From positions 21,911,651 to 21,975,650 of the forward strand of contig CM064480.1 of NCBI GenBank assembly GCA_032716605.1: DNA of 64,000 nucleotides, written 5' to 3'. This document shows, piece by piece, positions 10,409 to 20,210 of the stretch (position 1 is its first letter; each line of letters starts with the position of its first letter). The notes beneath the pieces were generated by a model. The model made no database searches. It worked only from the letters and a program-made list of their open reading frames with translations, and was not told the DNA's origin. The position numbers were made by a program, and so were the translations under genes. The DNA is from Paralithodes platypus. Its lineage: Eukaryota; Arthropoda; Malacostraca; Decapoda; Lithodidae.

Positions 10409-13036
10409 ATGGCTACCTTTGCCCCAGTTTTTGCTTTATGCATTACTCCAACCTGTGCTGGTATCCCTCTTTTTGCGCACACTCTTTGTATCAAGTGAGT
10501 TAAATGTCTAGACCGTTCAAGGGGTCTGTGGGTGATGCGCAACTGTTCCTTTTGCTCCCAACTCAGTGTAAAAGTATTAAAAGACAATGATAAGACCGCA
10601 GCGGTCGCCTTACGATAAGTTAGGCAATAAATGGCAGCTTATACTACTATTGTGGCTCATAAGTCACTTCAATGTGATAACGTCCCACTTTGCGATAGGC
10701 TTCTAATTGAGCACCCTCCCCCTAAACGTTCCTCTCGAGTAACTATCTGTAAGCCGGCAGAGACGGGACAGGGTTCTGTGTCATCTGCCCCAGCTACTTC
10801 GAAACGTCAACGTGAGCCTATACCCCCGGCGGCAGCCTCCTCGTCTCGGGCGAGATCTAGGTCTAGGTCACCACTTAGACACCAGCCACCCAGTCTTGCC
10901 TCTTCACCATCGAGTAAGAAGAGTAAGACGGAAAGTTCCACCAGTGGTCACGGCGATAAATCCTCCAAATCAAAGAGTAGTTCACGGTCACACCGCAGCC
11001 ATAAATCTTCGAGAAAGGATTCCCATGATAGAAAGGCCTCCCGACATTCGCCGGAATCTAGTACTTCTCGTCATACCTCTACCCCAGACAGAGCTAGTGT
11101 TCGGTCTCAGGGGTCCAGTGTAGTGCCTGTACCTAAAGATAATTTACCTATTAACATTTTAACCCTGGATTTGGAGAATTCAGGGAGCTCAGTGGTTGAG
11201 AGTGTTTCGGACTCCCAAGGGAGTGTAGGCCAAGGCCTAGGTGTTTGGCGATATTCTCGACCAGTGCCTGACCACCCACTTCTGGCTCAAACTATTCACA
11301 CAGTGGCTGACGTCCACCGGGACGCGGCGATCCCATCCTCTATTCCTGACTTATCTTGGCAACAAGATGGTACCCCAGCTTCGGCGGAATCCTCTCATGA
11401 GGAACAGGATGATAAAGACGAGGTTTCAATTATATCAGATATGGAAGTGCAGGAGTCGGGTTCAGGCTTAGACGCCGCACAAGATCTTATTGATTCACCA
11501 TTGAGTTCATCATCAAATAAATTTGTCACAGCACAGGAAATTGATGGGCTACTAGTTAATGCTTTATCTAAAAATTTTGGCCAACAGCCGGAAACTCCTA
11601 CAGTGGACCTGGGAACTCCCACGACAAGCTCTACGGTACGGCCTCTGATGACTTCTATTGCTTTGACTCAGATCCCTCACCCTCCCTCTATGTCACCATC
11701 GGTGGTCACTAGGCCTGCTACGGCGGCATTGACCACTTCGAATGTAAGGGTTATAACGGATGTCAATCCGCCCCCTTTAGACAAAGCTCCTCTCAGAAAG
11801 GTAGCTATGCCCTTGCTTTACGGCCCAGACGAGTCATGGGTCCTTTTGACCCCCACTAAGCCAGAGCTCGCCCAACCTACCTTGTCAGGGGAACTCCCAG
11901 TGCCGCAGGAATGGGTCATCCAAGGCAATAGATCTAAGAAATTAAGGGCCTTGGATACTTTGGGGAATGTACTGGATGCCAATGTCAAGGCTATACCTAG
12001 TTATTATCACCAGGACTATTTTGTTTATACTGCTAAGCCTGCTTTACCCTCTGCCTCAGCTTCAAAAAAATTTTCTGACTGGTCTAAGCATGATGGGTTT
12101 AATGACATTAAGACACTGTCAGCTCTCACTCCAGAACTCGATTTGCAAACTGTCACAGACGCAGCCGCTAATCCAGTCTTGAAGGTGGGGCAGTTGGGTC
12201 CAGGACCTTGGGTGGAATGGGAGACAGAGGCTCAAAACTTTGCGACCACATTTACTTCCAAAACTTCCCACCAGATCCCTCAAGATACTCATTCTTGGTT
12301 CTCCATGCCAGTGTGTTCTGCCGGCGGAGTCCGTTCAGCTTTGTTTGCTTTCTTAGCTGCCCCTAAAATTAATCTTTGTGAACTAAAAGACCCTTTCACT
12401 ACCCCTACCCCAACTCACCTAGACCAAGAATTTAGGCTACGGGGGAAAGCTTTTCGCCTGTTCTCCCAATACATAGTGTCACAACAGGTTGCAAAGTCAT
12501 TGCTCCGGTCCACTCAGGCAATCGCAGACGCGGATGCCAGAAGATCGGTTGAACTGTCCCGGCGACTGCTTCTTCAGTCGTCAATCCAATCATTGGGTGA
12601 CATACGCACAGCCTTGCTTGAGGCGGTGCGAGCGAGACAAGATCTCAGAATGTCCTTGGTACGGAAGCTTCCTGATCGCATTGCGAATCAGGTGGTCATG
12701 TCACCAGTGCTCACTCCCTCTTTAATGTCCCCTGAAGTGTGGCAAACAGTTTTTAATATGGCTCAGGCCTTTAAACATAGTCCCACCCCTTCTAAGAAAC
12801 CTGCCTTTAACTTCCCCAAACCCAAGCCAGTCGCTAAGGCTCAGCCGGGGAGATCTAAGCCCTTTCATCCACCTAAGTCCTCCTCCCCTCAAGGTCAGTA
12901 CAGGCATAGACAGGGTAGGTTTTCAGGTCAGAGAGGACGCGGCTATAATAAGCCAGGTCAGGGCCCGTCTTCTGCCAACGCCAGCCAGCCGGCGAAGCGT
13001 CCACCACCACCAACTCCACCACCATCAAAAAACTAA
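10409..13036 (+). pseudogene. gag: DIRS copy 1 gag, three nonsense codons near the N-terminus
   Basis: Structural protein of the retrotransposon. The start at 10409 (MATFAPVFALC) is set by comparison with copies 3 and 4, giving 875 codons. In-frame stops interrupt it at 10496 (TGA replacing a zinc-binding Cys), 10616 and 10628 (TAA). After that it is open from ATG 10631 to 13036. Downstream come a Ser/Arg-rich tract (SRARSRSRSPLR, SKSKSSSRSHRSHKSSRKD), an acidic spacer, a conserved core (MPLLYGPDESWV, GQLGPGPWVEWE, LRGKAFRLFSQYIVSQQVAK) and a basic Gly/Arg-rich tail (GRFSGQRGRGYNKPG) likely to bind nucleic acid. It ends in PPPSKN with the heptamer A AAA AAC touching the stop. Translation from 10631 would yield an N-truncated protein lacking the Cys motif. 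Confidence 0.88.
13027..13033 (+). promoter_or_regulatory. Candidate -1 ribosomal frameshift heptamer at gag/pol
   Basis: A AAA AAC in the gag frame (codons tcA AAA AAC) is followed directly by the gag stop TAA (13034-13036). The pol frame is the -1 frame, is open from 12955 and has no ATG near its beginning. The same heptamer and stop occur in copy 2 (31595-31601) and copy 4 (57957-57963). Copy 3 has lost the region. A AAA AAC is a well-known -1 slippery sequence of retroviral gag-pro junctions. No clear stimulatory stem was seen at the usual spacing. Confidence 0.6.
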
Positions 13037-14956
13037 AGTCTCTCTCACTCCCGGTGCCAGTCTCAAGGCCGGTGGATCCGAGGGTAGTACAGCCGGCGAA
13101 CCCTTGTCTGCTAACTGGGTCGTTCCGAACGTTTCACCAAGCATGGCCGTTAAACACTTGGGCACGGATGGTGGCACGCAAAGGCATCACTTGGCAGTGG
13201 CTCCGGCGACCTCGCTTACGTCAGCCGACAACGGCGAATCTAGTTTCTTTAGAGGTGGAGTCACTGGTCCAGGAAATGATTGCCAAGAATGTCATCATCC
13301 CGGTCCCTCCAAATTACCCAGTATTCACGTCCAAGCTATTTTTGGTTCCCAAAAGGGACAGTGTTCAGATGAGACCGGTTGTAGACCTGTCGTATCTGAA
13401 CCTTCACATTCACAACGAGTCATTCCGAATGTTAACAGTACACCAAATCAGGCTAACACTTCCGCCGGGAGGTTGGATGTGTTCCCTAGACCTGACAGAC
13501 GCTTATTGGCACGTATCGGTAAACAAAAGATTTCAAAGGTTTCTGGCCTTACGGATCAGGCATCAAAATTTTGTTTTTCAGAGGATGCCATTCGGTTTGA
13601 ACCTGGCACCTCGATTATTCACGAAATTAGTCCGGCAAGCCCTGATGCCATTGTTAAAGCAAGGAATCAGAATTTTGTGGTACCTAGACGACTGGCTGGT
13701 GGTGGCAGAGACAGAGCAATTATGCATCAAACATGTCAACATAACTTTAAATCATGTCAAAACTCTAGGGTTCAAGGTAAATCTGGTAAAGTCAAACCTT
13801 GTTCCCTCACGAGTAGTTCAATGGATAGGGCTGGTTTGGGACACAGCTGCTCTCACTCTGAGTCAGAGTGTGGACAATCGAAACAGGTTTCGCAGGAAAC
13901 TGTTCATGTTTCTTCACAGTCTGACTACGACACGGAGGATCTGGGAGTCTCTGGTCGGCTCTCTCAACTGGATTCAACTAACTGTAATGTTGGGCCGGTT
14001 GAAAGTAAAACGTTTAATATTGGAGGGCAACAAATATTTCCCACTCTTACCGGCGGGAAAATTATGGCCCATACCAAAATTAATCCACACCTTACTAGCA
14101 GTCTGGGCGAAGAGGGAAATGTTGCACTCAGTAATGTCCTGGACCTCTCCTCCGCCAACGGTATGGGTAGACACGGATGCGTCAGGCACAATAGGTTGGG
14201 GTTTTCAGTCAAACCAGGGGCACCAGGGTCAGGGGCTTTGGTCCCACTTAGAAATCTCCCACATCAATGTCAAAGAATTACTAGTCCCCTTGTATTTCCT
14301 TCAGGCTCACGGCTCTACTTTACGGGGCAAGTCGGTGGCCTTCAGAATGGACAATCTGAATGCAGTTCACTATTCAGAAACAGGGGTCAACGAGATCACG
14401 GAAGTTGCTAAACGTGTCGGAAGAGATTTTTACTCTAGCCAACAGGCTAGACATTTATCTTCACGCATCTTATCTCCCAGGCGTAGCAAACGTCTGGGCA
14501 GACGCTCTGTCCCGGAGACAGAGCACGACAGTAGAATGGGAGCTCAAGCAACCCATTTTCAACCTAATGATTGCAGAGCTCTACCATCCACAAGTGGATC
14601 TGTTTGCGTCCGAGGAGACTCACAAACTCCCTCTATACCTCACCCGCCGGACGAGAACGCCGGCAGGGGGGCCAGACGCCCTAGTGACAGACTGGAACAG
14701 ATGGAGCTCCATCTATCTGTTTCCGCCGCCAGACGCGTCACTAATGTGCCACGTAGTGAACAAACTACGAGATTATCGAGGCTTAGTCTCGCTAATCGCG
14801 CCCCTGTGGCCGGCGCAGTTATGGTACCAGCAATTAAAGACGTGGTGCCCGCACCCGGTGTCGCTGCCGGTCGAGTATTTCCACTTAGACACGATTGGCA
14901 ACCTAGCGACTTCGCTGACTTTTGCATTATGGACATTCAAGAGGCCAAGTGGCTAG
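13037..14956 (+). pseudogene. pol: DIRS copy 1 pol (RT-RNase H-methyltransferase-like), frameshifted
   Basis: Polymerase polyprotein entered in the -1 frame relative to gag, with no ATG at its start. RT shows LFLVPKRDSVQMRPVVD, SLDLTDAYWHV (motif A), QRMPFGLNLAPRLFT (motif B) and WYLDDWLV (motif C). RNase H begins at VWVDTDASGTIGWGF and INVKELLVPL. Near 14372 two nucleotides present in the other copies (GT of CACTGTATTC) are missing, so the pol frame moves. The rest of RNase H (YLPGVANVWADALSRR) and the methyltransferase-like region (VDLFAS...TDWNRWSSIYLFPPP) continue in another frame to the stop at 14954-14956. The deletion fuses the RT frame to the recombinase frame, giving one 951-codon open frame, 13054-15909. 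Confidence 0.88.
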
Positions 14957-15909
14957 CACCATATGGTAGAGATGTGACCAATAAATTAATAAATCAACAT
15001 ACTCAGTCTACGAAACGACAGTATCAATCACATTGGCAAGCCTTTACTTCTTGGATCATTAGAACAGAACAAACTGTGCCCTCAGTGGCGTTAGTTTTTA
15101 ATTATTTGAATTATCTGTTTGAGCAGAAACGTTTATCTGTGGTAACGTTAAAAAATTACTTAACTGCGATTAGAGTGCCCTTTTTAGACCTTACAGGTCT
15201 CTCCATACCAGTAGCGGAGGAAACAGGTTTTATGAGAGCATGTTTTAAACTCCGCCCACCTCCCCGTCAGCTCATGCCTACTTGGTCTCTGGACAAAGCA
15301 TTGTCTTTACTTCACTCTCGTCTGTACCAAAATACTGCAGATTTTGCATTACTCTTAAAAAAGGCTGTATTCCTTTTGGCTTTGGCCACCGGGAACAGAG
15401 TGTCTGAGCTGGCGGCGATGAGCAACACACCTAATTGCCTTAGGTTTGGTAGACTTAATGAATGTATTCACATTGCACCTTCCCCGGGATTTGTAGCCAA
15501 GAATGAGCACAGTGCACACGTGTTTTCGGAGTTCACTGTGTCGGCGTTAAAAAGGGGAAAGGTGCACCATAATCTATGTCCAGTGCAAGCTCTAACCAAA
15601 TATTTGAGAGTAGCTACTCTAAACCCCCAAGGTGCTTTGTGGGTAGCGAGTACGGGTAAACGCTTACTGAAACGGAGATTGGCTTCTCTTTTGGTCGAAG
15701 TCATTAAAGAGAGTAATCCCGGCGTTGTGGGTAGGGCCCACGATTTACGCAAATGGGCAGCCTCTTTACGTTTCCTGAAGAACTTTTCAGTAGAAGATAT
15801 TACGTCCACACATTTGTGGGCTTCTAATCATACGTTTTTGAATAGATACTTGTCAGTTGCTCTAGACAATCCTTCCTTACCATGTATAACTTTAAGGCAG
15901 AGGGTCTAG
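14929..15909 (+). CDS. DIRS copy 1 tyrosine recombinase
   Basis: Tyrosine recombinase that would integrate the circular DNA copy of the element. The ATG at 14929 (MDIQEAKWLAPYG) is the first plausible start after the conserved pol region, and overlaps the pol end by 28 nt. It gives 326 residues. The N-terminal core-binding part includes STKRQYQSHWQAFTSWI. The catalytic residues are Arg157 in ATGNRVSEL, His271 and Arg274 in RAHDLRKW, and His301 with Tyr307 in ASNHTFLNRYL. All signature residues are present and the frame is uninterrupted, the only full-length recombinase in the window. The true start may lie upstream, because the same frame stays open through pol in intact copies. Confidence 0.88.
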   Translation: MDIQEAKWLAPYGRDVTNKLINQHTQSTKRQYQSHWQAFTSWIIRTEQTVPSVALVFNYLNYLFEQKRLSVVTLKNYLTAIRVPFLDLTGLSIPVAEETGFMRACFKLRPPPRQLMPTWSLDKALSLLHSRLYQNTADFALLLKKAVFLLALATGNRVSELAAMSNTPNCLRFGRLNECIHIAPSPGFVAKNEHSAHVFSEFTVSALKRGKVHHNLCPVQALTKYLRVATLNPQGALWVASTGKRLLKRRLASLLVEVIKESNPGVVGRAHDLRKWAASLRFLKNFSVEDITSTHLWASNHTFLNRYLSVALDNPSLPCITLRQRV

Positions 15910-16527
15910 GTGGCCCTTCAGTCACTTTTGTTTACTTTCAAGGAAAAAGGGGGGGGGGGGGTGCAGTCAGTGTAACATAGGACACCCTAGACCCCGCCGG
16001 AGTGTAAGAGCTGTGATACAAATTATGGATAATGTGATATGAAAATTTCTCTGTTCTATTCAGGGCGAGAAATTGTGCTAGTACAATGTTAGTACAAACA
16101 ACAGGGTTGTTATAGTAGTTTTAGCTGTGAAAGCAATTTAGTATTAAACAGTGGAGATATTTTGCAAGATATTTCCACGAATATTATGGGGTTATATGTG
16201 CACATGTAAACTTATAACTTGTTATTTTTGTCACCACTCGTTGAGTGGTGACCTTTGAGTGGTGCCTTTGTGGTGCCTTTGAGTGGTGCCTTGAGTGGTG
16301 CCTTTGTAACTACAGATCTGTTCACAGAATCTCCAGAGTTACCCTTTTTTTGTCAAGCAGGCTTCTTTGAAGCACGCACCTGCTTGAACCCCTTTTTTGT
16401 ATATATATGGGCTGCGCCATGTGTAAATATATTTTCAAAGTAAGAATACTATGTGGTTGTTTGATTATCTGCTTTTCTAGAGTTATGATATGATTACGAA
16501 TGTCCCCCTCCAGTCTTAGAAATCAGG
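15910..16527 (+). other. DIRS copy 1 3' noncoding region
   Basis: Noncoding sequence between the recombinase stop and the ICR. It has a G run of about 13 near 15950 (a C run in the minus-strand copies). Near 16231-16307 a GAGTGGTGCCTTTG-like unit is expanded to about five imperfect copies. The other three DIRS copies have essentially one unit there, so the expansion is private to copy 1. Confidence 0.6.
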
Positions 16528-16631
16528 CATGTTCGTCAATGATGGAGGGGCCACTAATAAATTATAGGTTTGACTCCTGTAAGGAGATAAAGAAAACCTA
16601 ATAATTAGTAGTGGCCCCGTAATCATTGACG
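16528..16631 (+). repeat. DIRS copy 1 internal complementary region (ICR)
   Basis: The first part is the reverse complement of the family left end (CATTGACGAACATGCC side through ATTTATTAG). It is joined directly to the reverse complement of the right end (TATAGGTTTGACTCCTG onward). The joint CCACTAATAAATTATAGG equals the reverse complement of an element circle junction. This is the hallmark ICR of DIRS1-like elements, used as template to regenerate the ends. Confidence 0.88.
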
Positions 16632-16704
16632 ACTGGGGCCCTCCCGACCATCCCCTTCCCATTCGTTGATGTATTAAGGATTTTGGTTTACTTGATATGT
16701 CAGT

Positions 16705-17055
16705 GAAGGAAGAATGACGCCTGAATCAGCGTCTGGTCAAAGATCCACACAAGTACATCCACGATATGATGGAAAGCTTATTGGATAGTTATTCTTATTT
16801 TCTTTTTGTTTTTATTTTTTACCAAGTTTTTTCGTAGTGAGAACCCAATTCATAATGACTGAAGCCATGAGTGAGGTCGCGTGCGCTCATGATGAAGGCT
16901 CCTCAGATTTTAAATGCTCTGCGCGGTAGATTCAAACTACGGCGGATTAGTGTTTGAAGAGGATGCCTTATGTAATAGGCATGTTCGTCAATGATCCGGG
17001 GCCACTACTAAATATTAGGTTTTCTTTATCTCCTTACAGGAGTCAAACCTATAGT
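16705..17055 (+). repeat. DIRS copy 1 right inverted terminal repeat and terminal hairpin
   Basis: Reverse complement of the left ITR, extended outward by about 60 bp unique to the right side. That extension carries a small hairpin (AGGTTT...AAACCT enclosing CTCC TTACA GGAG). The element ends at AAACCTATA next to a TATC microsatellite. Confidence 0.9.
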
Positions 17056-17099
17056 ATATACATCTATCTATCTATCTATCTATATACCCTGGCACATAC
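17056..17099. repeat. (ATCT)n microsatellite
   Basis: About six ATCT/TCTA units directly outside the right end of DIRS copy 1. The insertion lies in or beside simple AT-rich repeat DNA. Confidence 0.8.
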
Positions 17100-17433
17100 C
17101 CCATTTTATTATTGGGGGTGGCCAGTTTGAGATAGAGCCCGAATAGGGACAACACAACACACAAAAACAAAACTCAAAATCACACACATCTTGGTCGTCC
17201 AGGAGAAATATTCAGAGACCCAGGCCCATTTGGGGTCTCCAGCAAGATTCCCAGGTCCCAGATCTCCCGGAGAGGCTCCGATTTCAGCATGCAGACACGC
17301 GGCGGAGCACACCACAATGCCCGCCCACTATGCATCCAGGCGTACCCTTCATTTCTACCAGCTCCCCAGGCCAGGCGCCTGACGGACTATTATCTAGTCC
17401 AACTGGCGCCCGACCTCCTCTCCCAAATGACCG
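17100..17433. repeat. Dispersed repeat, copy b left half
   Basis: Matches 2345-2690, including the ACAACACAAC tract, CCAGGAGAA, GGAGAGG followed by TCCGAT, CCAGGCGCCTGA and ACTATTATCTAG. Similarity stops where LINE sequence begins. The remaining part of the repeat reappears at 21713. Confidence 0.5.
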
Positions 17434-17719
17434 CGTTTACACTTATCTATTCACTAGCATTTTCCATTCATTCCTATTTATTACCACTTCTCTTGCCTGA
17501 TCTATAGTCATTCCTCTATCTTCCAACGCTTGTCCTACACAGTTTCTCCATCTCAACAGAGGTCTTCCTACCCCTCTACCTCCCCATGTATCTGACTCAT
17601 ATACGCTCTTTATAAGCTTTTCATCTCCCCATTGCTCAACATGTCCATATCAACACAGCACCCTTCTGTCCATTCTGGCCGACAAGGGTTCCTGCTGTCC
17701 CACTCTACTACGTACCTCT

Positions 17720-18146
17720 GGTGATGGGCTGGTCTATCAGAGTGAGAGCTGAGCGATCTCTACCATACCCATAGCTTACTCTGAATGTTCCTTTTACTTA
17801 TATATTTTCTAGATCTCAGGTGACGGCGTCTCTTCCGTGGATTGACCTCCCAATCTCCCAACCTATAGGTTGGCAGATTGGAAGCCAAAGCGTCACATTT
17901 TTCCTTTGTCCCTCAACTTTCTCTTCATAATTGCTGAGGGGAACAGGGCCCTGGGTGGGGCTTTGGTTTCCCGGGCATTTCCGCGCCCTCCTTAGCTCCC
18001 CGCCATGGAGTGGCTTCGGTCACCCAGGCTTTATTGTGGTAGGCAGGGAGGGATCTGTGGGGGCGCTCGGTTATGGCCTTGGCCTTGCTTGGGGCCTTGG
18101 GGCTGTTCGGCCAGGCAGCCTGGGGAACAGCAACAACAAAACAACA
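17720..18146 (+). mobile_element. (CAA)n-tailed SINE with target-site duplication
   Basis: A ~427-bp repeat starting GTGATGGGCTGGTCTATC and ending GGGGAACAGCAACAACAAAA-like sequence. It is flanked by a perfect 13-bp duplication, ACTACGTACCTCT, at 17707-17719 and 18147-18159. It is nearly identical to 49635-50055. It lies inside the RTE-like LINE and interrupts the RNEEVR region of its coding frame. A CAA tail plus a duplication indicates retroposition by a LINE machinery. Confidence 0.82.
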
Positions 18147-18681
18147 ACTACGTACCTCTTCATTCCTCAATCTATCTTGTTGTGTCACTTTACATAATTA
18201 TACTCCACAAGCAGTTTATCTCCATCACATCCAGCTTTCTTCTCTCTTGTGCCTTCAGAGCCCATGTCTCAGCCCCATACATCATGTTGGTACAATTATC
18301 CCTAGATACATTGCACTTTTATCTTTCATTCTGAGATTTCTCACCTTCCACATACTTCCCATTGCTCCAAAAACTTTCTTTCCTTCACATACTCTCTGTT
18401 TTACCTCCATTTCCACTTCTGCGTCCTTGCTTATCACTCCTCCCAGATATAAAAAACACTCTACTTGTTCCAGTATTTCCCCATCCAGCTGCACATCTAG
18501 ATTCACCTTACGAGCACCTCTATTACACGCCATCACTTTACTTTTATTGACGTTCACCCTCGGCTTCCTCCTCCCATATACCACACCAAACTCTTTGACT
18601 ACTCACTTCAGTTTCTCCGCAGAATCCGCCACCAACACCGTGTCATCAGCAAACAGCAACTGGTTCAACTCCCAATCTCTA

Positions 18682-19018
18682 CCATTCTTTCCTACTAAAC
18701 CCAATCCATAGTTATAATTTTCACCTCCCTCACCACACCATCCATATATACATTAAACAACCACGGTGACATTACACAACCCTGTCGCAGACCTACATTT
18801 ACCTCAAACCACTCACTCAACAACCACTCAACTCACTCACTCACTCAACTCACTCAACAACCACGGTGACATTACTACCATTCTTTCCTACTAAACCCAA
18901 TCCATAGTTATCATTTTCACCTCCCTCACCACACCATCCATATATACATTAAACAACCACGGTGACATTACACAACCCTGTCGCAGACCTACATTTACCT
19001 CAAACCACTCACTCAACT
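18682..19018. repeat. Local tandem duplication (~196 bp) in the LINE
   Basis: The stretch ACCATTCTTTCCTACTAAAC through the CTCACTCAAC tract occurs at about 18682 and again at about 18877. The copies are separated by a (CTCA)n-like tract. It duplicates part of the RT palm coding sequence after insertion. Confidence 0.75.
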
Positions 19019-19502
19019 CATTTCCTGCTCTAACATACACTTTGCTCTCTTCATAGAAACTCTTGATTGCTCTTAACAAATTTCCTCCAATTTCATAAAT
19101 CCTTAACATCTTCCACATTGCTTCTCAATCCACATGATCATACGCTTTTTCCAAATCCATGAAATCCCAAAATATCTCTGTTTCTCTAAATACTTCTTGC
19201 ATAGCTGTCTTACTGCAAAAATCTGATCCACACACCCTCTTCCCCTCCTAAAATTGCACTGCTCTTCTCCTATTGCACTTTTTGTACCCTTTATTATCCT
19301 CTCTATCAACACTCTGCCATACAGCTTTCCAACAACTGATAATAAAGTAATATCTCTATAACTTGAACACTCCTGCTGGTCTCCCTTCCCCTTGTACAAC
19401 GGCACAATACATGCACTCCTCCAGTCTAGTGGTACCATTGGCACAACAAAGCACACATTGAATAGTCTCACCAGCCAATCTATTATCACATCTCCACCCT
19501 TC

Positions 19503-20182
19503 TTAACCCCTTCAGCACTGTCGTCATCCTTTTATTTTATTTTTGGCTATTATTAACCCTTGTCTATCGGGGCCCGACTTAAGTCGGTCTAGAGAAGAAA
19601 GGACTATGTGGCGGGGACCGACTTAAGGCAGTGTGCAATTCTGAGCAATATTTGGCTCTGGCGGTGGGAGGAGCGTAGGTCGGCTCTGACCGTTCGGCAC
19701 GGCTCCCGCGCCAGCACTGGGCCCTACTCCACACACCCACACTCACTGCCTCGCTACACAGGGAATTATGTAAGGAAATTACCGTATTTTAGCGATTTTT
19801 CCCTTCGGTTGCACGATCGTTGCAAGAGAACGCGTGGTCGTAGAAGGATGGTTCTGGTGTCCTTGGAAAGCTCAATTATCGCCCTTTCAGGGATACATAA
19901 TTGTATTACGCTCTGGCTCTTGTTTATGCATGAAAAAGAGCACGGAAACAAGGTCGTTTAGGGTAAAACCACCCGCTTGGCGGGTAGTAGAAGTTACCGA
20001 CGGGCCCGCTCGTAAGGCGTTAATCAATATTATTCCGTTTAGGAAGGACCTCTAGCAATAATAAGGCTTCAAACCATCTCGACCAACCCTTTTAACTACC
20101 ACAGATCATTCCTAAGCTGCCTAATATCGTCTAAATAAAGCTAGAATAATATAACACACGTCGCTGGTACTCAAAGGGTTAA
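19503..20182. mobile_element. TTAA-flanked MITE (piggyBac-type), copy M1
   Basis: TTAA at 19503-19506 and 20179-20182. Imperfect inverted ends are CCCCTTCAGCACTGTCGTC and CCCTTTGAGTACCAGCGACG. Removing the insert with one TTAA restores the LINE reading frame VECIKKGGDVIIDW, so the boundaries are well supported. The core contains a stretch shared with M2 and M3; as peptide it reads RRRMVLVSLESS...LWLLFMHEKEHGNK. No transposase is encoded. Confidence 0.78.
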
Positions 20183-20210
20183 TACACTCCACAGCAATAC
20201 CATCCATACC

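Larger units (their letters stand above)
8331..17055 (+). mobile_element. DIRS1-like retrotransposon, copy 1
   Basis: An 8.7-kb element bounded by inverted terminal repeats, with leader, gag, pol, tyrosine recombinase and an ICR in that order. The left end begins ATTTATTAGT and has lost about 13 bp present in copies 3 and 4. The right end finishes AAACCTATA. No target-site duplication is seen, as expected for tyrosine-recombinase integration. It is closest to copy 4: both share residues such as RSKRLGRRS in the overlapping frame. Three nonsense codons in gag and a 2-nt deletion in pol inactivate it, but the recombinase frame is intact. Confidence 0.93.
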
